64,000 nt of DNA, taken from positions 22,341,785 through 22,405,784 of the forward strand of contig CM064712.1 of assembly GCA_032717465.1 (NCBI GenBank). Direction: 5' to 3'. The notes beneath the pieces are model-generated. The model did no database searches, had not been told where the DNA came from, and saw only the letters and a program-made list of their open reading frames with translations. This document shows, one piece after another, positions 1-11,845 of the stretch (positions are counted from its first letter, which is position 1; the number at the start of each line of letters is the position of its first letter). Position numbers and translations under genes: made by a program. The stretch comes from Coenobita brevimanus (lineage: Eukaryota; Arthropoda; Malacostraca; Decapoda; Coenobitidae).

Positions 1-1200
1 GTAATAACAGTTAGTAAAGTGTGCATAGCTCCAGTGCTTGTGATAACAGTGAAGTTGGAAAGAATTAAGTGGAATTATTTGGAAAATAAAGACAGTGAAC
101 TTTAAGGAGCCAGAGTTTATTTTCACCACAACTGATCTTGTGTTCTGGACACCTAAAGGCTGACCATAAGAAGAACAACTCGCTGGGCAATGTCCTTCCT
201 GTACTGTACTACTGCTGGTGGAGCCTGTGGCAGCGTGGGGACTGGGACGTAACAATACCCATAAATAGGGATTTTTTTTTTTTTTTAAGCTCACCCTTAT
301 CTTTATTTTTTTATTACCGGTATTGGTTCAAATGAAAGACCTTCATGCTTCAATTATTTAAATTGTCATGTGTATTGGAAATGCCTTATTTTGCCATGTT
401 CAACCACCTTCCCCTCTTCCACGACAACAAAAGGTATTTCTGACAAAAATGACGATTTAAAAATTTATTTAACCCATGGATTGCGAGCCACAGCTCAGTC
501 CGTGCTGGCCGTGCATCACCGTTAACTACTACAACCCTACACAAATTTATGCATGGCACTATGCAAAGACGGAGAGAGAGAGATTTTTTTCATTTCACTA
601 GATGATACCTGGGATGTTTATCTTCAAGTTTATAATAGACAAAAGCAAAAAAAAATTTTTTTCTTACTCCCACATAAACTTATGCATGGCCCTACGCAAA
701 GACTGAGAGATTTTTTTTTTTTTCACCAAATGATGCCTATCTATCCATCTATCTATCGATTGCAAGATGCCTTAATCCCTTATACGGGGTGGCCACAAAC
801 AAATCGCCTCCACGTCACCCTGTCCCTCGCCATTTCACTGCCCTGCTCCCAATAGAAGCATTCGCGCTACTGGAGAAATGCCAGATATCACCGGTATTTT
901 AATTTTTTGGACGGAAAAAAAATCCCATGTCAGGCAATGATTGAATGGCCTTTTTCATGCATCTTATATACTGTATTGTAAAAATATGTAAATATTCTAT
1001 ATATTTCTTCTCTATAAAGCAATGCTTTGTCAATGCAGCATGAAAAAATATAGTAATATAAAAAATATTCCACAGCGGTTGCAGCCTGGTTTATGCATGC
1101 ATAGAAATATATATCTTTAACCAACAATAATAGTTGATTATAATTCATACTAACACATTAAACTCCCTGTGAGTAAGAATAAAACTTAATTCAGTTCAAG
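1..1200. other. no gene seen; AT-rich flank with T-runs
   Basis: I see no supported gene here. The stretch holds several poly-T runs (near 271-286, 588, 711-723) and AT-rich spacer. The short open frames contain no recognisable domain and consist largely of translated T-runs. It precedes the 5' end of the Jockey-like LINE. Confidence 0.6.
545..735. repeat. degenerate two-unit direct repeat
   Basis: Two units share the phrase TTATGCATGGC followed by a CAAAGAC-like core, a GAGAGA stretch and a T-run (about 547-600 and 679-725). They are roughly 130 bp apart and diverged. This may be part of an unrecognised element. Confidence 0.4.
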
Positions 1201-1239
1201 ACAGCTTGTCGATATTTAGTTGCTGCCTCTGGTACAACA

Positions 1240-4200
1240 AGTTTTTTTGAGGTGTAGACTGTAGCACCAGTCGAGCAGGGCAGTACTCCCGAGGTGGATG
1301 GAAAGCTGATGACAGGGAGTGCTGGAGCTCCCGTTTCATCAGCCCTCAGGACTAGTTCCTGACCATCCCCCTTTGCTGAACTTTTTCAGTGTCTCAGTTA
1401 CACAGAGAGTAGGCCAGCATGCTCTCCAGTACAAATTTCTCCAACTATCTTCACCAAACTACATGCACAGTACACACTACACTTCCTATTCAAAATTTAC
1501 CAAAAATGGCATCGTTTTATCAAGCCTCGGAGTCCCCGGGGGGGGGAACCATAAATGCCCCCACCATCTGCCCCTCTCCCGGTGACGACTCGAGGTGCCT
1601 GGAACCACTGTCTGACTCTCTTCTTCTTCATTTTTGCAACATTCGCGGCCTTTCCTCTAACTTTCGCTCTGTTGAGCACCACCTCTCCTCCTCTAAACCT
1701 CACCTTCTTTTTCTAATGGAGACTCAGCTGTCTGAGGCAACTGACAGCAAACCCTTTTCTGTATCCTCCTACTTTCTCTATACTCATTTCAAAGCCAAAA
1801 AAGGCTGTTGTGTATATATACGCAACGACTTATCTTGCTCTCGTGTTCCTGAACTTGATTCTTCTGAATTCTCCACACTCTGGCTTCAGCTTTCCTGTCA
1901 TTCTCTGACTAAATATATCTGTGCTGTTTACTTATCCCCTAATTCTACTGACTATCAAAAATTCTTCGACTATCTTACTTCTACGATGGAACACATTCTA
2001 TCCATTTCTCCTTTCTCTGAAATCTCCATTCTTGGAGATTTCAATGTTCACCACCACCTTTGGCTCTCCTCTCCTTTCACGGATCCACCTGGTGAACAAG
2101 CCTACATCTTTTCTATCCTTAATGACCTAGAGCAGCTTGTACAGCACCCTACCCGTATCCCTGACCGCCTTGGAGAGAGCTCCAACATACTTGACCTCTT
2201 CCTCACAACTAATCCTTCTACTTACTCTGTTAATCTTTTCTCTCCGTTGGGCTCTTCCGATCACAACCTTATTACCTTAACCTGTCCTATCACTCCGGTA
2301 CAGCCTGTGGACCCTCCAGGGAAACGTCATCTGTGGCATTTTGGAGCCGCAGACTGGGAGGCCCTCAGGCAGTACTTCTTTGATTTTCCCTGGAATGATT
2401 ATTGCTTCCATGGCCGTGAGCCATCTGAGTGTGCCTTGCGCATTACGGAGGTTATTCTCTCGGGCATGGAAGCATACATTCCTTTCTCATATCCTTTGAC
2501 TAATGCTAGAAAGCCTTGGTTTAATCACGCTTGTTCTAATGCTGTCCGCAACAAGGAGAGGGCCTACAAAAGGTACCGGAGCCAACCCACCCCTGAATCA
2601 CATCATCTTTACGTTTCTGCCCGGAATCGTGCTAAGTCTGTTCTTCACTCTACTAAAAATAATTTCATCCATACTAAATGCTCTCAACTCTCCAACTCGA
2701 ATTCTTCCCGCTCCTTCTGGCACCTTGCCAAAAATCTTTCTAACAATTTTACCTCATCATCCTTCCCTCCTCTTTTCTACTCTGATGGTTCTGTAGCTAT
2801 TTCTTCTACTGATAAAGCAGATCTCTTCGCACAGACTTTCTCCTCCAATTCTACCTTGGACGATTCCGGTGCTGTTCCTCCATCACTTCCCCCCTCTGAC
2901 TTCCTCATGGCTGACATTAAAATTTCTTCAGTTGATGTATTTTCTGCCATCACTGGCCTCAGTACTAACAAGGCATATGGGCCTGATGGGGTCCCTCCTG
3001 TTGTTCTCAAGAACTTTGCTTCTGTGCTTACACCCTGCCTAGGCAAACTCTTTCGTCTTTGTCTGTCAGCTTGTACCTTTCCTTCTTGCTGGAAGTTTGC
3101 TCTCATTCAGCCAGTCCCAAAGAAGGGTGACCACTCTCAACCCTCCAACTATCGTCCAATTGCTTTAACGTCCTGTATTTCAAAAGTTTTCGAGTCAATT
3201 CTTAATAGAAAAATTTTAAGGCATCTTTCCTATCACAACCTTCTTTCCGATTGTCAGTATGGGTTCCGTCAGGGACGCTCCACTGGCGATCTTCTCACCT
3301 ACCTTTCAGACTCCTGGTCATCCTCCTTTCGGGACTTTGGCGAAAGCTTTGCCATTGCGCTTGACATCTCGAAGGCTTTCAATCGAGTCTGGCATAAATC
3401 TTTAATTTCCAAACTGCCCTCCTACGGTTTCTATCCTTCTATCTGTGCCTTCATCGCTAGCTTCCTTTCTGGTCGTTCTATAGCCGCTGTTGTAGACGGC
3501 CATCATTCTTCTCCTAGATCTATCAACAGTGGTGTTCCTCAGGGCTCTGTCCTATCACCAACTCTCTTCCTTTTATTCATCAATGATCTAAGCTGTACAT
3601 CTAACCCTATCCACTCATACGCTGATGACTCCACCCTTCACCTTTCCATTCGGTTCCCGCAACGCCCGTCTCAACAGTTACTTCAACAAACAAGGGATGA
3701 GGCTATGGCACACCTAATGTTTGACTTGGCTCGTATCTCTGACTGGGGTAAAAATAATATGGTTGTCTTTAATGCATCTAAGACTCAGTTCTTACACCTA
3801 TCAACCCGACAAAATCTTCCACAGGTATACCCACTAATGTTTAATAATATTCAGCTTAATCCTGCATCATCCTTGAACATGCTTGGGGTTTCATTTACTC
3901 GGGATTTATCTTGGAAAGATCATATTACATCTCTTGTAAAATCTGCTTCCAAGAGATTGGGTGTGCTAAGCCGACTCCGCTCTTTCTTTACCCCTGCACA
4001 ATTGTTGACTCTATACAGGGGTTTTATCCGCCCCTGTGTGGAGTACAACTCTCATGTGTGGGGAGGCTCCCCACATACAGCTCTTCTCAATAGGGTGGAG
4101 TCAAAGGCTTTTCGTCTCATTAACTCTCCTCCTCTTACTGACTCCCTTCAACCTGTCTCTTCGCCGCACTGTTGCATCTTTATCTCTTTTCTATTGCTAC

Positions 4201-4560
4201 TTTAATGGTCACTGCTCCTCTGAACTGTCTGCTTGCATTCCTCCACCTCTACGATGGGTGCGTAGCACCCGTCTGGCAGCAAACTCTCATCCTTTTTCTG
4301 TCCAACTCTCTAATGCAAGAGTTAACCGTTACTCCCAGTCTTTCATTTATGCAACAGGTCAGCTCTGGAACTGTCTCCCTCTGTCTGTATTTCCTGCTGC
4401 CTATGATCTCCAGTCTTTCAAACGCAGTGTGTCCAGGCATCTCAAAATGATCGGATCTTGAATTTGGCTCTCTATTGTATTTTGTTTTTCTCATGGAGGG
4501 AACTGTTACTGCGGGCTCATGGCCTTTGGTTCCTTCTTTCTCGCATAAAAAAAAAAAAAA
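1240..4560 (+). mobile_element. Jockey-like non-LTR retrotransposon, ends in poly-A
   Basis: A LINE in sense orientation. The coding part spans 1419-4461 and a 14-A run at 4547-4560 looks like its 3' tail. The 5' limit is not defined by sequence; about 1240 is a guess from where the LINE-like leader begins. No ORF1 with zinc knuckles is visible upstream, so the copy is either 5' truncated or lacks ORF1. Confidence 0.8.
1419..4461 (+). pseudogene. Jockey-like ORF2: endonuclease plus reverse transcriptase, one frameshift
   Basis: The frame is open for 928 codons (1419-4205). The apurinic-like endonuclease comes first: NIRGL near residue 70, [15 protein letters not shown] and SDHNLI near residue 270. 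The reverse transcriptase follows, with [29 protein letters not shown] and the catalytic YADD box. In family members the C-terminal thumb-like part ends with LW.CLP.. and FK..; here that part lies in another frame (4036-4461), so one frameshift near 4140-4200 separates it. Apart from this lesion the ORF is clean, which points to a fairly young copy. The product would nick chromosomal DNA and copy its own RNA at the nick. Jockey-clade assignment rests on motif spacing and is likely but not proven. Confidence 0.85.
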
Positions 4561-4999
4561 GCAAACCAAAACAGTTGTGTCTTTACTCGCACTGTGACCT
4601 ACTCCATCAGCTGGCTTGTTTCGTACATCTGGCAGCGCTAGGCTTCGGTACGCCATAACATTTTAGAGTCTAATAAATATTAAACTATGGATAGCCCATA
4701 TTTGCCCTTTTTTGTACGAGTCAGATTATATATGAATGTCATTATTCATACGCCTTTTTTGCTTCTTACAGTCCAAAAACAGTCTTATTGGCAGATACTG
4801 TCCTAACCTTCTTAGGAAAGAATATATAAATATACGAATTTTTAGGCGATATTTTGGGTGAAATAGCACAAGTAAGAGTAATTTACCTTTTTTTAAAGGT
4901 ATTTGCTTAACCAATATCGTAAATATCGATCAGAAAAAGAACACTGAAGTTTAACTAAGACCCCCTTAGCCCATCAAAACGAAAATGAGACATAGATTC
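4561..4999. other. spacer without gene
   Basis: AT-rich sequence between the poly-A of the Jockey-like LINE and the 3' end of the antisense RTE-like LINE. The short frames show no domain. I see nothing assignable. Confidence 0.6.
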
Positions 5000-5315
5000 T
5001 GGTGATGTCTGGCAGATTTTCCATTCAGTGCGAATGCTCCTATTCACACCTCCCTCTCTCATATACCACTCCACTCCATCCCTCCATCTCCTCCTTGGTC
5101 TTCCCCTCCCTCTCTCCCCCTCCACCTCACTCACATTCTCCTCATCAGTCTCTCACTCTCCATCCTCTCCACATAGCCAAACCACCTCAGTGTGTTTCTC
5201 CTAATGCTTCCTATCACATCCACACCACAATGCTTCTTCACATCCTCATTTGTCAGTCTCTCTCCATGTGACTCCACAGTCTCCTCTTAAATAACTCATT
5301 TCCACTGCTCTCACT

Positions 5316-6062
5316 CAGGGGCGCACCTAGGAAATTTCTAAGGGCGGGGCCCGTAGTGAGGTGAGGTCAGGTAATCTGATAATTACTGGGAGGTCATATG
5401 CAGGTTTAAAGTCAGAGAGCTGCTGGCTCTTGTGTTACTCTTTGTTTGTACTTGCCAATTTTTCATGTTTGCTGTTATTGAAATAAATATACAGTAATCA
5501 CTCTAATATCCGGACGCCCAATATCCGAACATCCCCACTATCCAGACATAAGAATGTTTCATACTGTACTTTTTTCCATACTATACTTACCTCATTTCAC
5601 TCTTTAATGTCCTTTATTGGTGTGAATAGGGTGTTAGGAGCTATGCATGTGCAGTAGGAAGGTGTTTTTCTGAGTTAGGCTAGGTTAGGGTCCATAAGTA
5701 CCAGTCCAGGAGCCAGTCACCAGAATGTTTATTATTGTATGAACCTACTTCTAAACCCTCATTTTATGTTTCTTTTGCATTTATTTCAGTCATTTATGTG
5801 CCTTATTGGTGTGATTTGGGTCTTAAATAGGTGCTATGCATGTCCAGAGGGAGTTGTATAGGTGTTACTCTGAGTTAGGGTCCATGAGTACAAGTCCATA
5901 AGCTGGGGCCCAATATCCGGACAGAACCAATAGCCGGACCTGCCTATGGCTCTATTACGTCGGATATTGGAGTGATTACTGTATATGAATTTTTAAAGGA
6001 CCCAGAGAGCTAAGGGGGGGGGCCCGGGCCCAGGGCCCCCCCTACCTCTTCATGCGCCCCTG
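5316..6062. mobile_element. hAT-type MITE inserted in LINE A
   Basis: The termini are inverted repeats: CAGGGGCGCA at 5316 and TGCGCCCCTG ending at 6062. They are flanked by 8-bp direct repeats CTCTCACT (5308-5315) and CTCCCACT (6063-6070), with one mismatch. An 8-bp duplication and CAGGGG termini are hallmarks of hAT transposons. There is no transposase. G/C-rich runs occupy both ends and a Tigger MITE occupies the middle. Confidence 0.8.
5492..5981. mobile_element. Tigger/pogo MITE inside the hAT MITE
   Basis: Inverted ends CAGTAATCACTCTAATATCC and GGATATTGGAGTGATTACTG are flanked by TA (5490-5491 and 5982-5983). The body matches the 3' part of the transposase-bearing Tigger at 36168-39221 (same GTACTTTTTTCCATAC phrase and same right end), so it is an internal-deletion derivative of that family. 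It contains no coding sequence. Confidence 0.85.
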
Positions 6063-6966
6063 CTCCCACTCTTGACTTGTATCTTTCCAACAACGTCCAA
6101 GCTTCACTTCCATACGTCGAGTTGGTATCACAATACTGTCATGTAATAACTTTTTCACTTCCATGCTCCGTTCCCTGTTTCTTATCACTGCTTTCAAGGA
6201 ACCAGCAACCTTTCTTCTTTCTTGTACCCTTTCAAGCACTTCACCCTCCAAACTTCCATCCTTACTCATCACACTACCTAAGTACTTAAATGTACTCACA
6301 TTTTCCAGTTCCTCACCATCCAACCTCATTGTACATTCACTGACTTACCTCTCTCGAAGACCATAACTTTACTCTTCCCTACAGTCACCTTTAAATTCCA
6401 TTTCTTACATACTCTCGCAAACTTATCCACCAAGCCTTGCAGCTCCCCTTCGTCTTCACTCAACAACACAGTATCATCCGCAAACAACAGTACAGGGAGT
6501 TTCCAAACACTACCCTCTCTCACTAGGGCCACTCCAACATCCACCACCCTGCCTTGTACCTCTTTTATTACCCGTCCATGTACAGATTGAACAACCATGG
6601 AGACATGACACATCCCTGTTTGAACCCAACCTTCAAAGAGAAAAATTCACTCAGTTCACCATCCACACGCACTGCAGCCTTAGCACCATCATACATACTT
6701 TTCACAGCATTCAACAACTTCCCATCTACTCCATATATTCTTAATACTTTTCACAATCCTTGTCTATCCACCCTGTCATATGCTTTCTCCAAATCCATGA
6801 AAGCTGCATACAACTTCTTTTCCTTCTCTAGAAACTTTTCCACTAAAGATCTAAGAATGAATATCTGATCTATACAACCTCTTCCCTTCCTAAAGCCTCC
6901 CAATTCTTCTCCAACTAATTCCTCTGTTCTTTCTCTAACTCTGTCAGTAAGTATCCTACCGTACAC

Positions 6967-7984
6967 TTGAGTCCCATGTTGTTTATCATGGTACTTGAAG
7001 CCCTTTCACATGACTTTAGAAACGGACTCCCTTGGGAGTTGTTGTATGCTGATGATTTGGTGTTGATTGCGGAGAACGAAAGGGAGGCGGAGGAAAGGTT
7101 TAGGAAGTGGAGAGATGGTATGGGGCACAAGGGTTTACGGGTAAATGCAGATAAAACAAAAGTGATGATATCTAGGGTTGGTGGCAGTACTGCCAAAGAC
7201 GAGGGAGAGTGGCCATGTGCAGTTTGCCACAAGGGCGTGGGAAGTAATTCCATCTTGTGCGGTGTGTGTGATAAATGGGTGCATAAGAGATGTAGTGGTA
7301 TCAGAGGTAGACTGCGAGATAATGCTGATTTTTTGTGTACGGCAAGTCGGTGTGAGCAGGTGGAGATTGTCAGACGTGAAAGGATTGAATTAGCTGTTGA
7401 ATCTCTTGAGTGTGTGGAAGAGTTTTATTATTTGGGAGACATGTGTGCTGGAGGTGGGGGTGGAGCTAGGTCTGTGGCTAGGGTGAGAAGTGGTTAGAAG
7501 AAGTTCAGGGAGCTCTTGCCTCTCCTGACATTGAGAGGACTCTCCCTACGTGCTAAGGGGTCTCTGTATGCAGCATGTGTTAGGTGTGTAATGCTGTATG
7601 GTAGTGAGACATGGGCAGTGAAGGAGGAAGATATTTGCCGGCTCAGACGTACAGAAATGACAATAATTAGGTGGATATGCAGTTCGTCCCTGCGTCCAAG
7701 GCCTGGAGGGGTTGGGTTTACGAAGAAGAGTTGAGAGGTAGGATGGGACTGGAGTGTTTTGGTGTTGTGATAAGGAGAGGTAGATTGAGATGGTTTGGAC
7801 ATGTGGAGAGGATGGGGGATGATAATTGGGTGAGGAAGGTGAGAAGTGTTAATATTGGGGGTGGGGTAATGAGGAGTAGACCGAGAAAGACATGGGATGA
7901 GGTCATTAAGTGTGACCTCAGGGTTAAGGGATTGAACAGGGAGGCTGCAGTGGATCGTGCAGCGTGGAGAGTCGCCATTAGGTG
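6967..7984 (+). pseudogene. LINE C copy 1: RT palm, PHD-like finger and C-terminus
   Basis: The frame 6967-7497 starts in the reverse transcriptase palm (MSPMLF) and includes LLYADDLVLIAENEREAEERF. A Cys/His cluster then follows that resembles a PHD finger: CAVC, nine or so residues later CGVC, then HKRC and FLC (about 7216-7350). The protein continues with EEFYYLGDM, a stop TAG at 7495-7497, then FRELLPLL and GSETWAVKEED. A further shift leads to LRWFGHVERMGDDNW and RPRKTWDEV in 7671-7985. It is dead from truncation, one stop and one frameshift. The finger sits where RTE-type proteins normally run directly from palm to thumb. Confidence 0.75.
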
Positions 7985-8040
7985 ACCAAGGCCGACACAT
8001 GCAAGCATGTTGGAGCCTTTAAAAAAAACAAAAAAACAAA
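6967..8040 (+). mobile_element. LINE family C copy 1, 5' truncated, inside LINE A
   Basis: Sense copy beginning at TTGAGTCCCATG within the reverse transcriptase and ending in an A-rich tail (about 8019-8043). Family C recurs antisense at 34085-42590 and 54918-56650. Its insertion breaks LINE A between the GICLL and VYGRI motifs. Confidence 0.8.
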
Positions 8041-8059
8041 AACTAAGAAGACAAATGCC

Positions 8060-9850
8060 CCTATGATTACCACACACTTCTTTTTCCCCTTTTCCTTTGT
8101 ACAGGGGAATAATTATACCTGACTTCCAATCCTCCAGGACTCTACCTTCCTCCCAGGCAAATCTGAACATTTTCCACATCCATTCTACTACTATCTCTCC
8201 CCCATGCTTCAGCATTTCACCACACACTCCATCAGTTCCTGGGGCTTTCCCCATTTTAACTTTCTTCATTGCTTCCACAACTTCTATCCTACTGATTTCT
8301 TCCCGTCTTCTGACCTCCCTCCTTCTCCAAGCCATTCCCCAGCCCTTATACTCGCAATACTTCCACCCTCTATGTTCAACAATTCCTTGAAATGTTCTCT
8401 CCGTCTGCTCACTTTTTCTCCCTTCTCCACTAGTAATCTACCATTTTTATTTTTCACTCCCCTGCTAACTTCGCTTCCGCCCTGTCTTACTCTTTTCACC
8501 TCTTTCCAGAACATTTTCTTACAGTCCCTCCACTTTACACTCAAATTCCTTCCAAATTCCTCATCCACTCTCTTCTTACTCTCTCTTACTAATCTTTTCA
8601 CCTCTCTCTTTCTTTCTACATATAACTCTCTCTTCCGCCCCTCAACCTCTTCCACGCCCCTATTTCTCCTCCATTCATTGTATACTTTCTTCTTTTGTGC
8701 CACAGCCTGTCTCACCTCTTCATTCCACCACGCTGTTCCTTGCACCCTCCTCCGTCTTCTCTTCATCCCACACACCACATCACATGCTGCACATATTTCT
8801 TCTGTGAATATCCTGCACACACCTTCCACGTCCCTCAACTGCTCCAATTCATATTTGCCCAATCGTTCCTCCACTTCTCTCTTATACTCTGCCTTTTTCT
8901 CATCCTCTTGTAACATTTCCACTCTCCTTACAAATACTCCTTCTTCCCTTCCTTCGTTTCTTCTATTTCTCCATCTTATTTGGATCTTGATTCTGGCCAC
9001 CACCAAGTAGTGGTCAGAAAGTCCACTCCCCCAACCTCTATAAGCTCTTGCTTCCAATACACATCTTCGCATCCTTTCATTCACACACACATAATCAGTC
9101 ATTGTCTTCCTTTCATTCAGTTCACCACCCACCCTTCTCATCACTCGCCATGTATACCTGTGGATCATTTTGTGCCTGAAGAGGGTATTGGCTATCACCA
9201 ACCCCCTCCCAGCACAAATGTCCACTAACGCACTGCCATTTTCATCTATCTCAGCAGGCACACCCCACTTACCAACTATCCCATCCCCCTTTACATTCCC
9301 TACTTTACCATTCATATCACCGATCAAAAACACTCTCATTCCTTCCAAACTTTTCCATGCACGCTTCCACATTTGTCCAGAACTCTTCTCTCACTCTGCT
9401 TGCACGATCTTGCATTGCCGCATACACACACACAATCGCCCAGATTTGTATTCCAACTTTCAATCTTACCCACATAATCCTTGACCCAACTGTACCATAC
9501 TCTCTTATGCTCTTCTTCCATCTTTTACTCCCAACCATACATACTCCTTCTTTTCCCCTCTCATTCTCACCTACTCCTGCACATATACCCCATCCATACT
9601 CCCATCCATACTCCCATTCTCTCACACTCTCACCTCTCCATTTAGTTTCAGTTATTCTGCATACATCAACTTCCACACCCTCAAGCACCTGGACAATCTC
9701 TCTCTCTTTCACCTCATCATTCTCTCCCCTTACATTCCATGTTCCGATTACCATGTCCTTTGTCCGGTCCTTTGTCGTCATCTTTTGGTCAGTCCTTGTC
9801 CGAGGCTTATTGTTTGTCTTTTTAGTTAGTTGTTTTCCGGAGAGGGGCAC
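8060..9850 (-). pseudogene. RTE-like LINE A: endonuclease and N-terminal reverse transcriptase
   Basis: Three overlapping minus-strand frames (9850-9317, 9372-8284 and 8335-8060) carry one protein broken by frameshifts near 9340 and 8300. Endonuclease motifs are GTWNVRG at the start, TETKWRG, GDMNGKVG and SDHYLV. The start of the reverse transcriptase shows MKKVKMGKAPGTDGV and PLYKGKGEKEVCGNHRGICL, after which the frame runs into the inserted LINE C copy. The WNVRG...ETKWRG pattern is typical of RTE-type LINEs as I know them. Many Phe/Leu/Ser-rich plus-strand frames here are its shadows. Confidence 0.8.
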
Positions 9851-9939
9851 TAACCCTCCACCAACCCTTTTAGTCGCCTTTTACGGCAAGCAGGGATACT
9901 GGGGGAGTATTCTTGAAAACCCCCCCTACCCCCAGGGGG

Positions 9940-9950
<11 letters not shown>

Positions 9951-9973
<23 letters not shown>
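9951..9973. repeat. (TA)n array
   Basis: Short alternating TA run directly before the left terminus of a Tigger element. Confidence 0.9.
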
Positions 9974-9976
<3 letters not shown>

Positions 9977-10292
9977 TGAATCCTTGAAATACGAAAACTC
10001 GAAGTACAAATTTCCGCTGGTACGAAAGCTATAAATGTAGGACAGATTCCATAATACGAAAGTATGTATCTCGATGGTACGAAAAACGATACAAGAAGAG
10101 ATACAAAAAATTCAAAATGGGCACACTGCACAGCGCCGCGCTCGCTTGCAGCGAGAAAACGAACTAACCCTCTCTGGTACACACCTTTTCGCGCGCTTCC
10201 CAGTCGAGTCACGTCCATCTTCTCCTCTCAGCTTCACTGTACGTTATGCTTTTTTTCGCTGTTCTTCACCTTTTCGTATTTTCACCGCCCTG

Positions 10293-10590
10293 CATTATCT
10301 CCAGCATCCGGGGAACCAGCTGCAAAGAAGAAACAGCATCATACTCTCACTCATGAGAGGAAATTGGAAATACAGTAATAAGACGCCATGAGGAGGGGCA
10401 GGGAGGCTCGGAGATTGGGCGAGCTTTAGGCCTTGCGCCATCAACCGTTGGAACTGTGACGAAGAAAAAGGAGATGTACAAGAAGATGGCCACCTCCTTC
10501 TCTTCATCTTCAGCCGCCTGCCAAGCCATGAGGACCTGCAGCTGTCGCATGGACTTAGTACCATACCAACAACACGAATCTCCAGCTGCA
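10293..10590 (+). pseudogene. Tigger transposase N-terminus (psq-type helix-turn-helix)
   Basis: The frame from about 10293 reads PASGEPAAKKKQHHTLTHERKLEI. It meets stops near 10377 and continues in another frame as RRHEEGQGGSEIGRALGL, APSTVGTV and KKKEMYKKMA. This is the Tigger/CENP-B N-terminal DNA-binding pattern: a basic start, a KLEII-like helix, then a recognition helix with STV. One frameshift and loss of everything downstream make it a relic. Confidence 0.7.
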
Positions 10591-10603
10591 GCACAGGTCT
10601 CTA

Positions 10604-11845
10604 CAGTAATCCCCGTACTTTCCAGACGCCCACTTTCCAGACACCTCACTTACCGGACAATGTGGGCCTGGACTTTAGGAACTCAAGAATGGCCAAAAAA
10701 AAGAAAAAAATCCCCCCAAAATCTGAATTTTTTTCCAACCCGTAATTTGAAATTGCCGCGCGGCGCTGAACAGCTGGTTTACATCATGGCCCCTTCACCC
10801 CTTCCTTCCTCCCCCCCTCCCCCTCCTTTGTCAGGGTTGCCATTTGGTATTTTTCATTACCAAATGTGGGCCAATTTGGTAATGAAAAATTCGTTTGGTA
10901 ATGAATCAGAATAATGCATTACCAGTCGGATTTTTCACGTGTATGAGGATACACAGGATGGAGATGATGGATTGTTTGCTCTCTTTGATTAATCTCCTAG
11001 CCTACATAGCATGAAAATAATCAACATGCTGTTAATTATAAGGAGAATGATTACATGTATTTCCACTTGTATATATAATTAGTGAAGAATAAATGCTAGC
11101 TTTACGAGTTTGGTAGTGAAAAGTTATATTTAGTAATGCAAATTGAGGAGTTTGGTAATGTGTCTGTTGCGATCTGGCATCTCTGTTTCCCCGTCATCAA
11201 CAGTTACTGCCTAACTTTGATGGTGATTAGATGCTTATTGCAATGGAAGCCACATGTGCTCGTTTTTTTGTGAATAAACAGTGAATAAACTGCATTACCT
11301 CGCCAGTAGACCACACAGGAATTTACAGTGTTGTGCAGTGTTAAGAAATTAGAACTTGGAGTGCAAAGGATCAATTGTTGAGTGCAAATTGGCCGTTGAA
11401 ACTGGCGGTTGAAATTGGTGTGATTAAAGTTAGAAACAGTGTGCAGTGTTAAACTATTATAACTCACAGTGCAAAGAATTGAGTGCAGCACAACACTGGA
11501 GTACTGTACGTGCTTCAAGAGCATTTTCACCACTGCCAAAGCCTTAGAGATGGCGGCCACAGACGTGCTGTAAGTACACTGGCTGTGGTACAGTCACTTC
11601 TAATTCCTCATTCTTTGGTTCCTTTTCATTTATTTCATGCTTTATGTCCATTATTGGTGTGAATAGGGTCTTAAATAGGTTTAAATAGGTGCTATGTGTA
11701 TCTGGTAGGGAGTTATTTAAGTGGCTTTCAAAGGCTGTGTTGGGTCCTTAAATACCAGTCCTAGAGCCAGGGGCCCACACTCCGGACGGGACCACTTTCC
11801 AGTATGCCTTTGGCTCTATTACATCGGATAGTAGAGGGATTACTG
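10604..11845. mobile_element. non-autonomous Tigger element nested in a Tigger
   Basis: The left end CAGTAATCCCCGTACTTTCC (10604) pairs with GGATAGTAGAGGGATTACTG (to 11845). TA flanks both ends (10602-10603, 11846-11847). The ends and the right part match the Tigger family at 36168-39221. No transposase frame is seen. The middle holds spaced copies of a TTTGGTAATG word (10845-11165). Confidence 0.8.

Larger units (their letters stand above)
5003..6966 (-). pseudogene. RTE-like LINE A: reverse transcriptase core and C-terminus
   Basis: This is the continuation of the LINE A protein on the far side of the LINE C insertion. The 6966-6751 frame reads from VYGRILTD through GGFRKGRGCIDQ and MDLEKAYDRVD. 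The 6613-6326 frame holds the catalytic LLFADDTVLLSE. The 6329-6063 frame holds FKYLGSVMSKDG. After the hAT MITE the C-terminal LRWFGYVERMESERL motif follows at about 5160-5130 and the element ends near 5000. Frameshifts occur near 6750, 6610 and 6328. It is non-functional. Confidence 0.75.
5000..9950 (-). mobile_element. RTE-like LINE (family A), antisense, split by two insertions
   Basis: Endonuclease, reverse transcriptase and C-terminal segments appear in order on the minus strand from about 9850 down to about 5000. They are interrupted at about 6967-8040 by a LINE family C copy and at 5316-6062 by a hAT-type MITE. Removing these leaves about 3.1 kb, close to full length for an RTE-type LINE. 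Its 5' end abuts a (TA)n run at about 9951. Confidence 0.8.

Noticed and set aside
1497..1703. Minus-strand 68-codon frame
   Set aside because: Opposite-strand shadow of the Jockey-like ORF2 start; no domain.
8204..9010. 268-codon plus-strand frame rich in Ser, Phe, Leu and Pro
   Set aside because: It is the antisense shadow of the RTE-like LINE A protein, whose minus-strand frames carry real endonuclease and RT motifs.
11204..11560. 118-codon minus-strand frame as a host gene
   Set aside because: No domain or codon signature; lies in the non-coding middle of a Tigger-type element.
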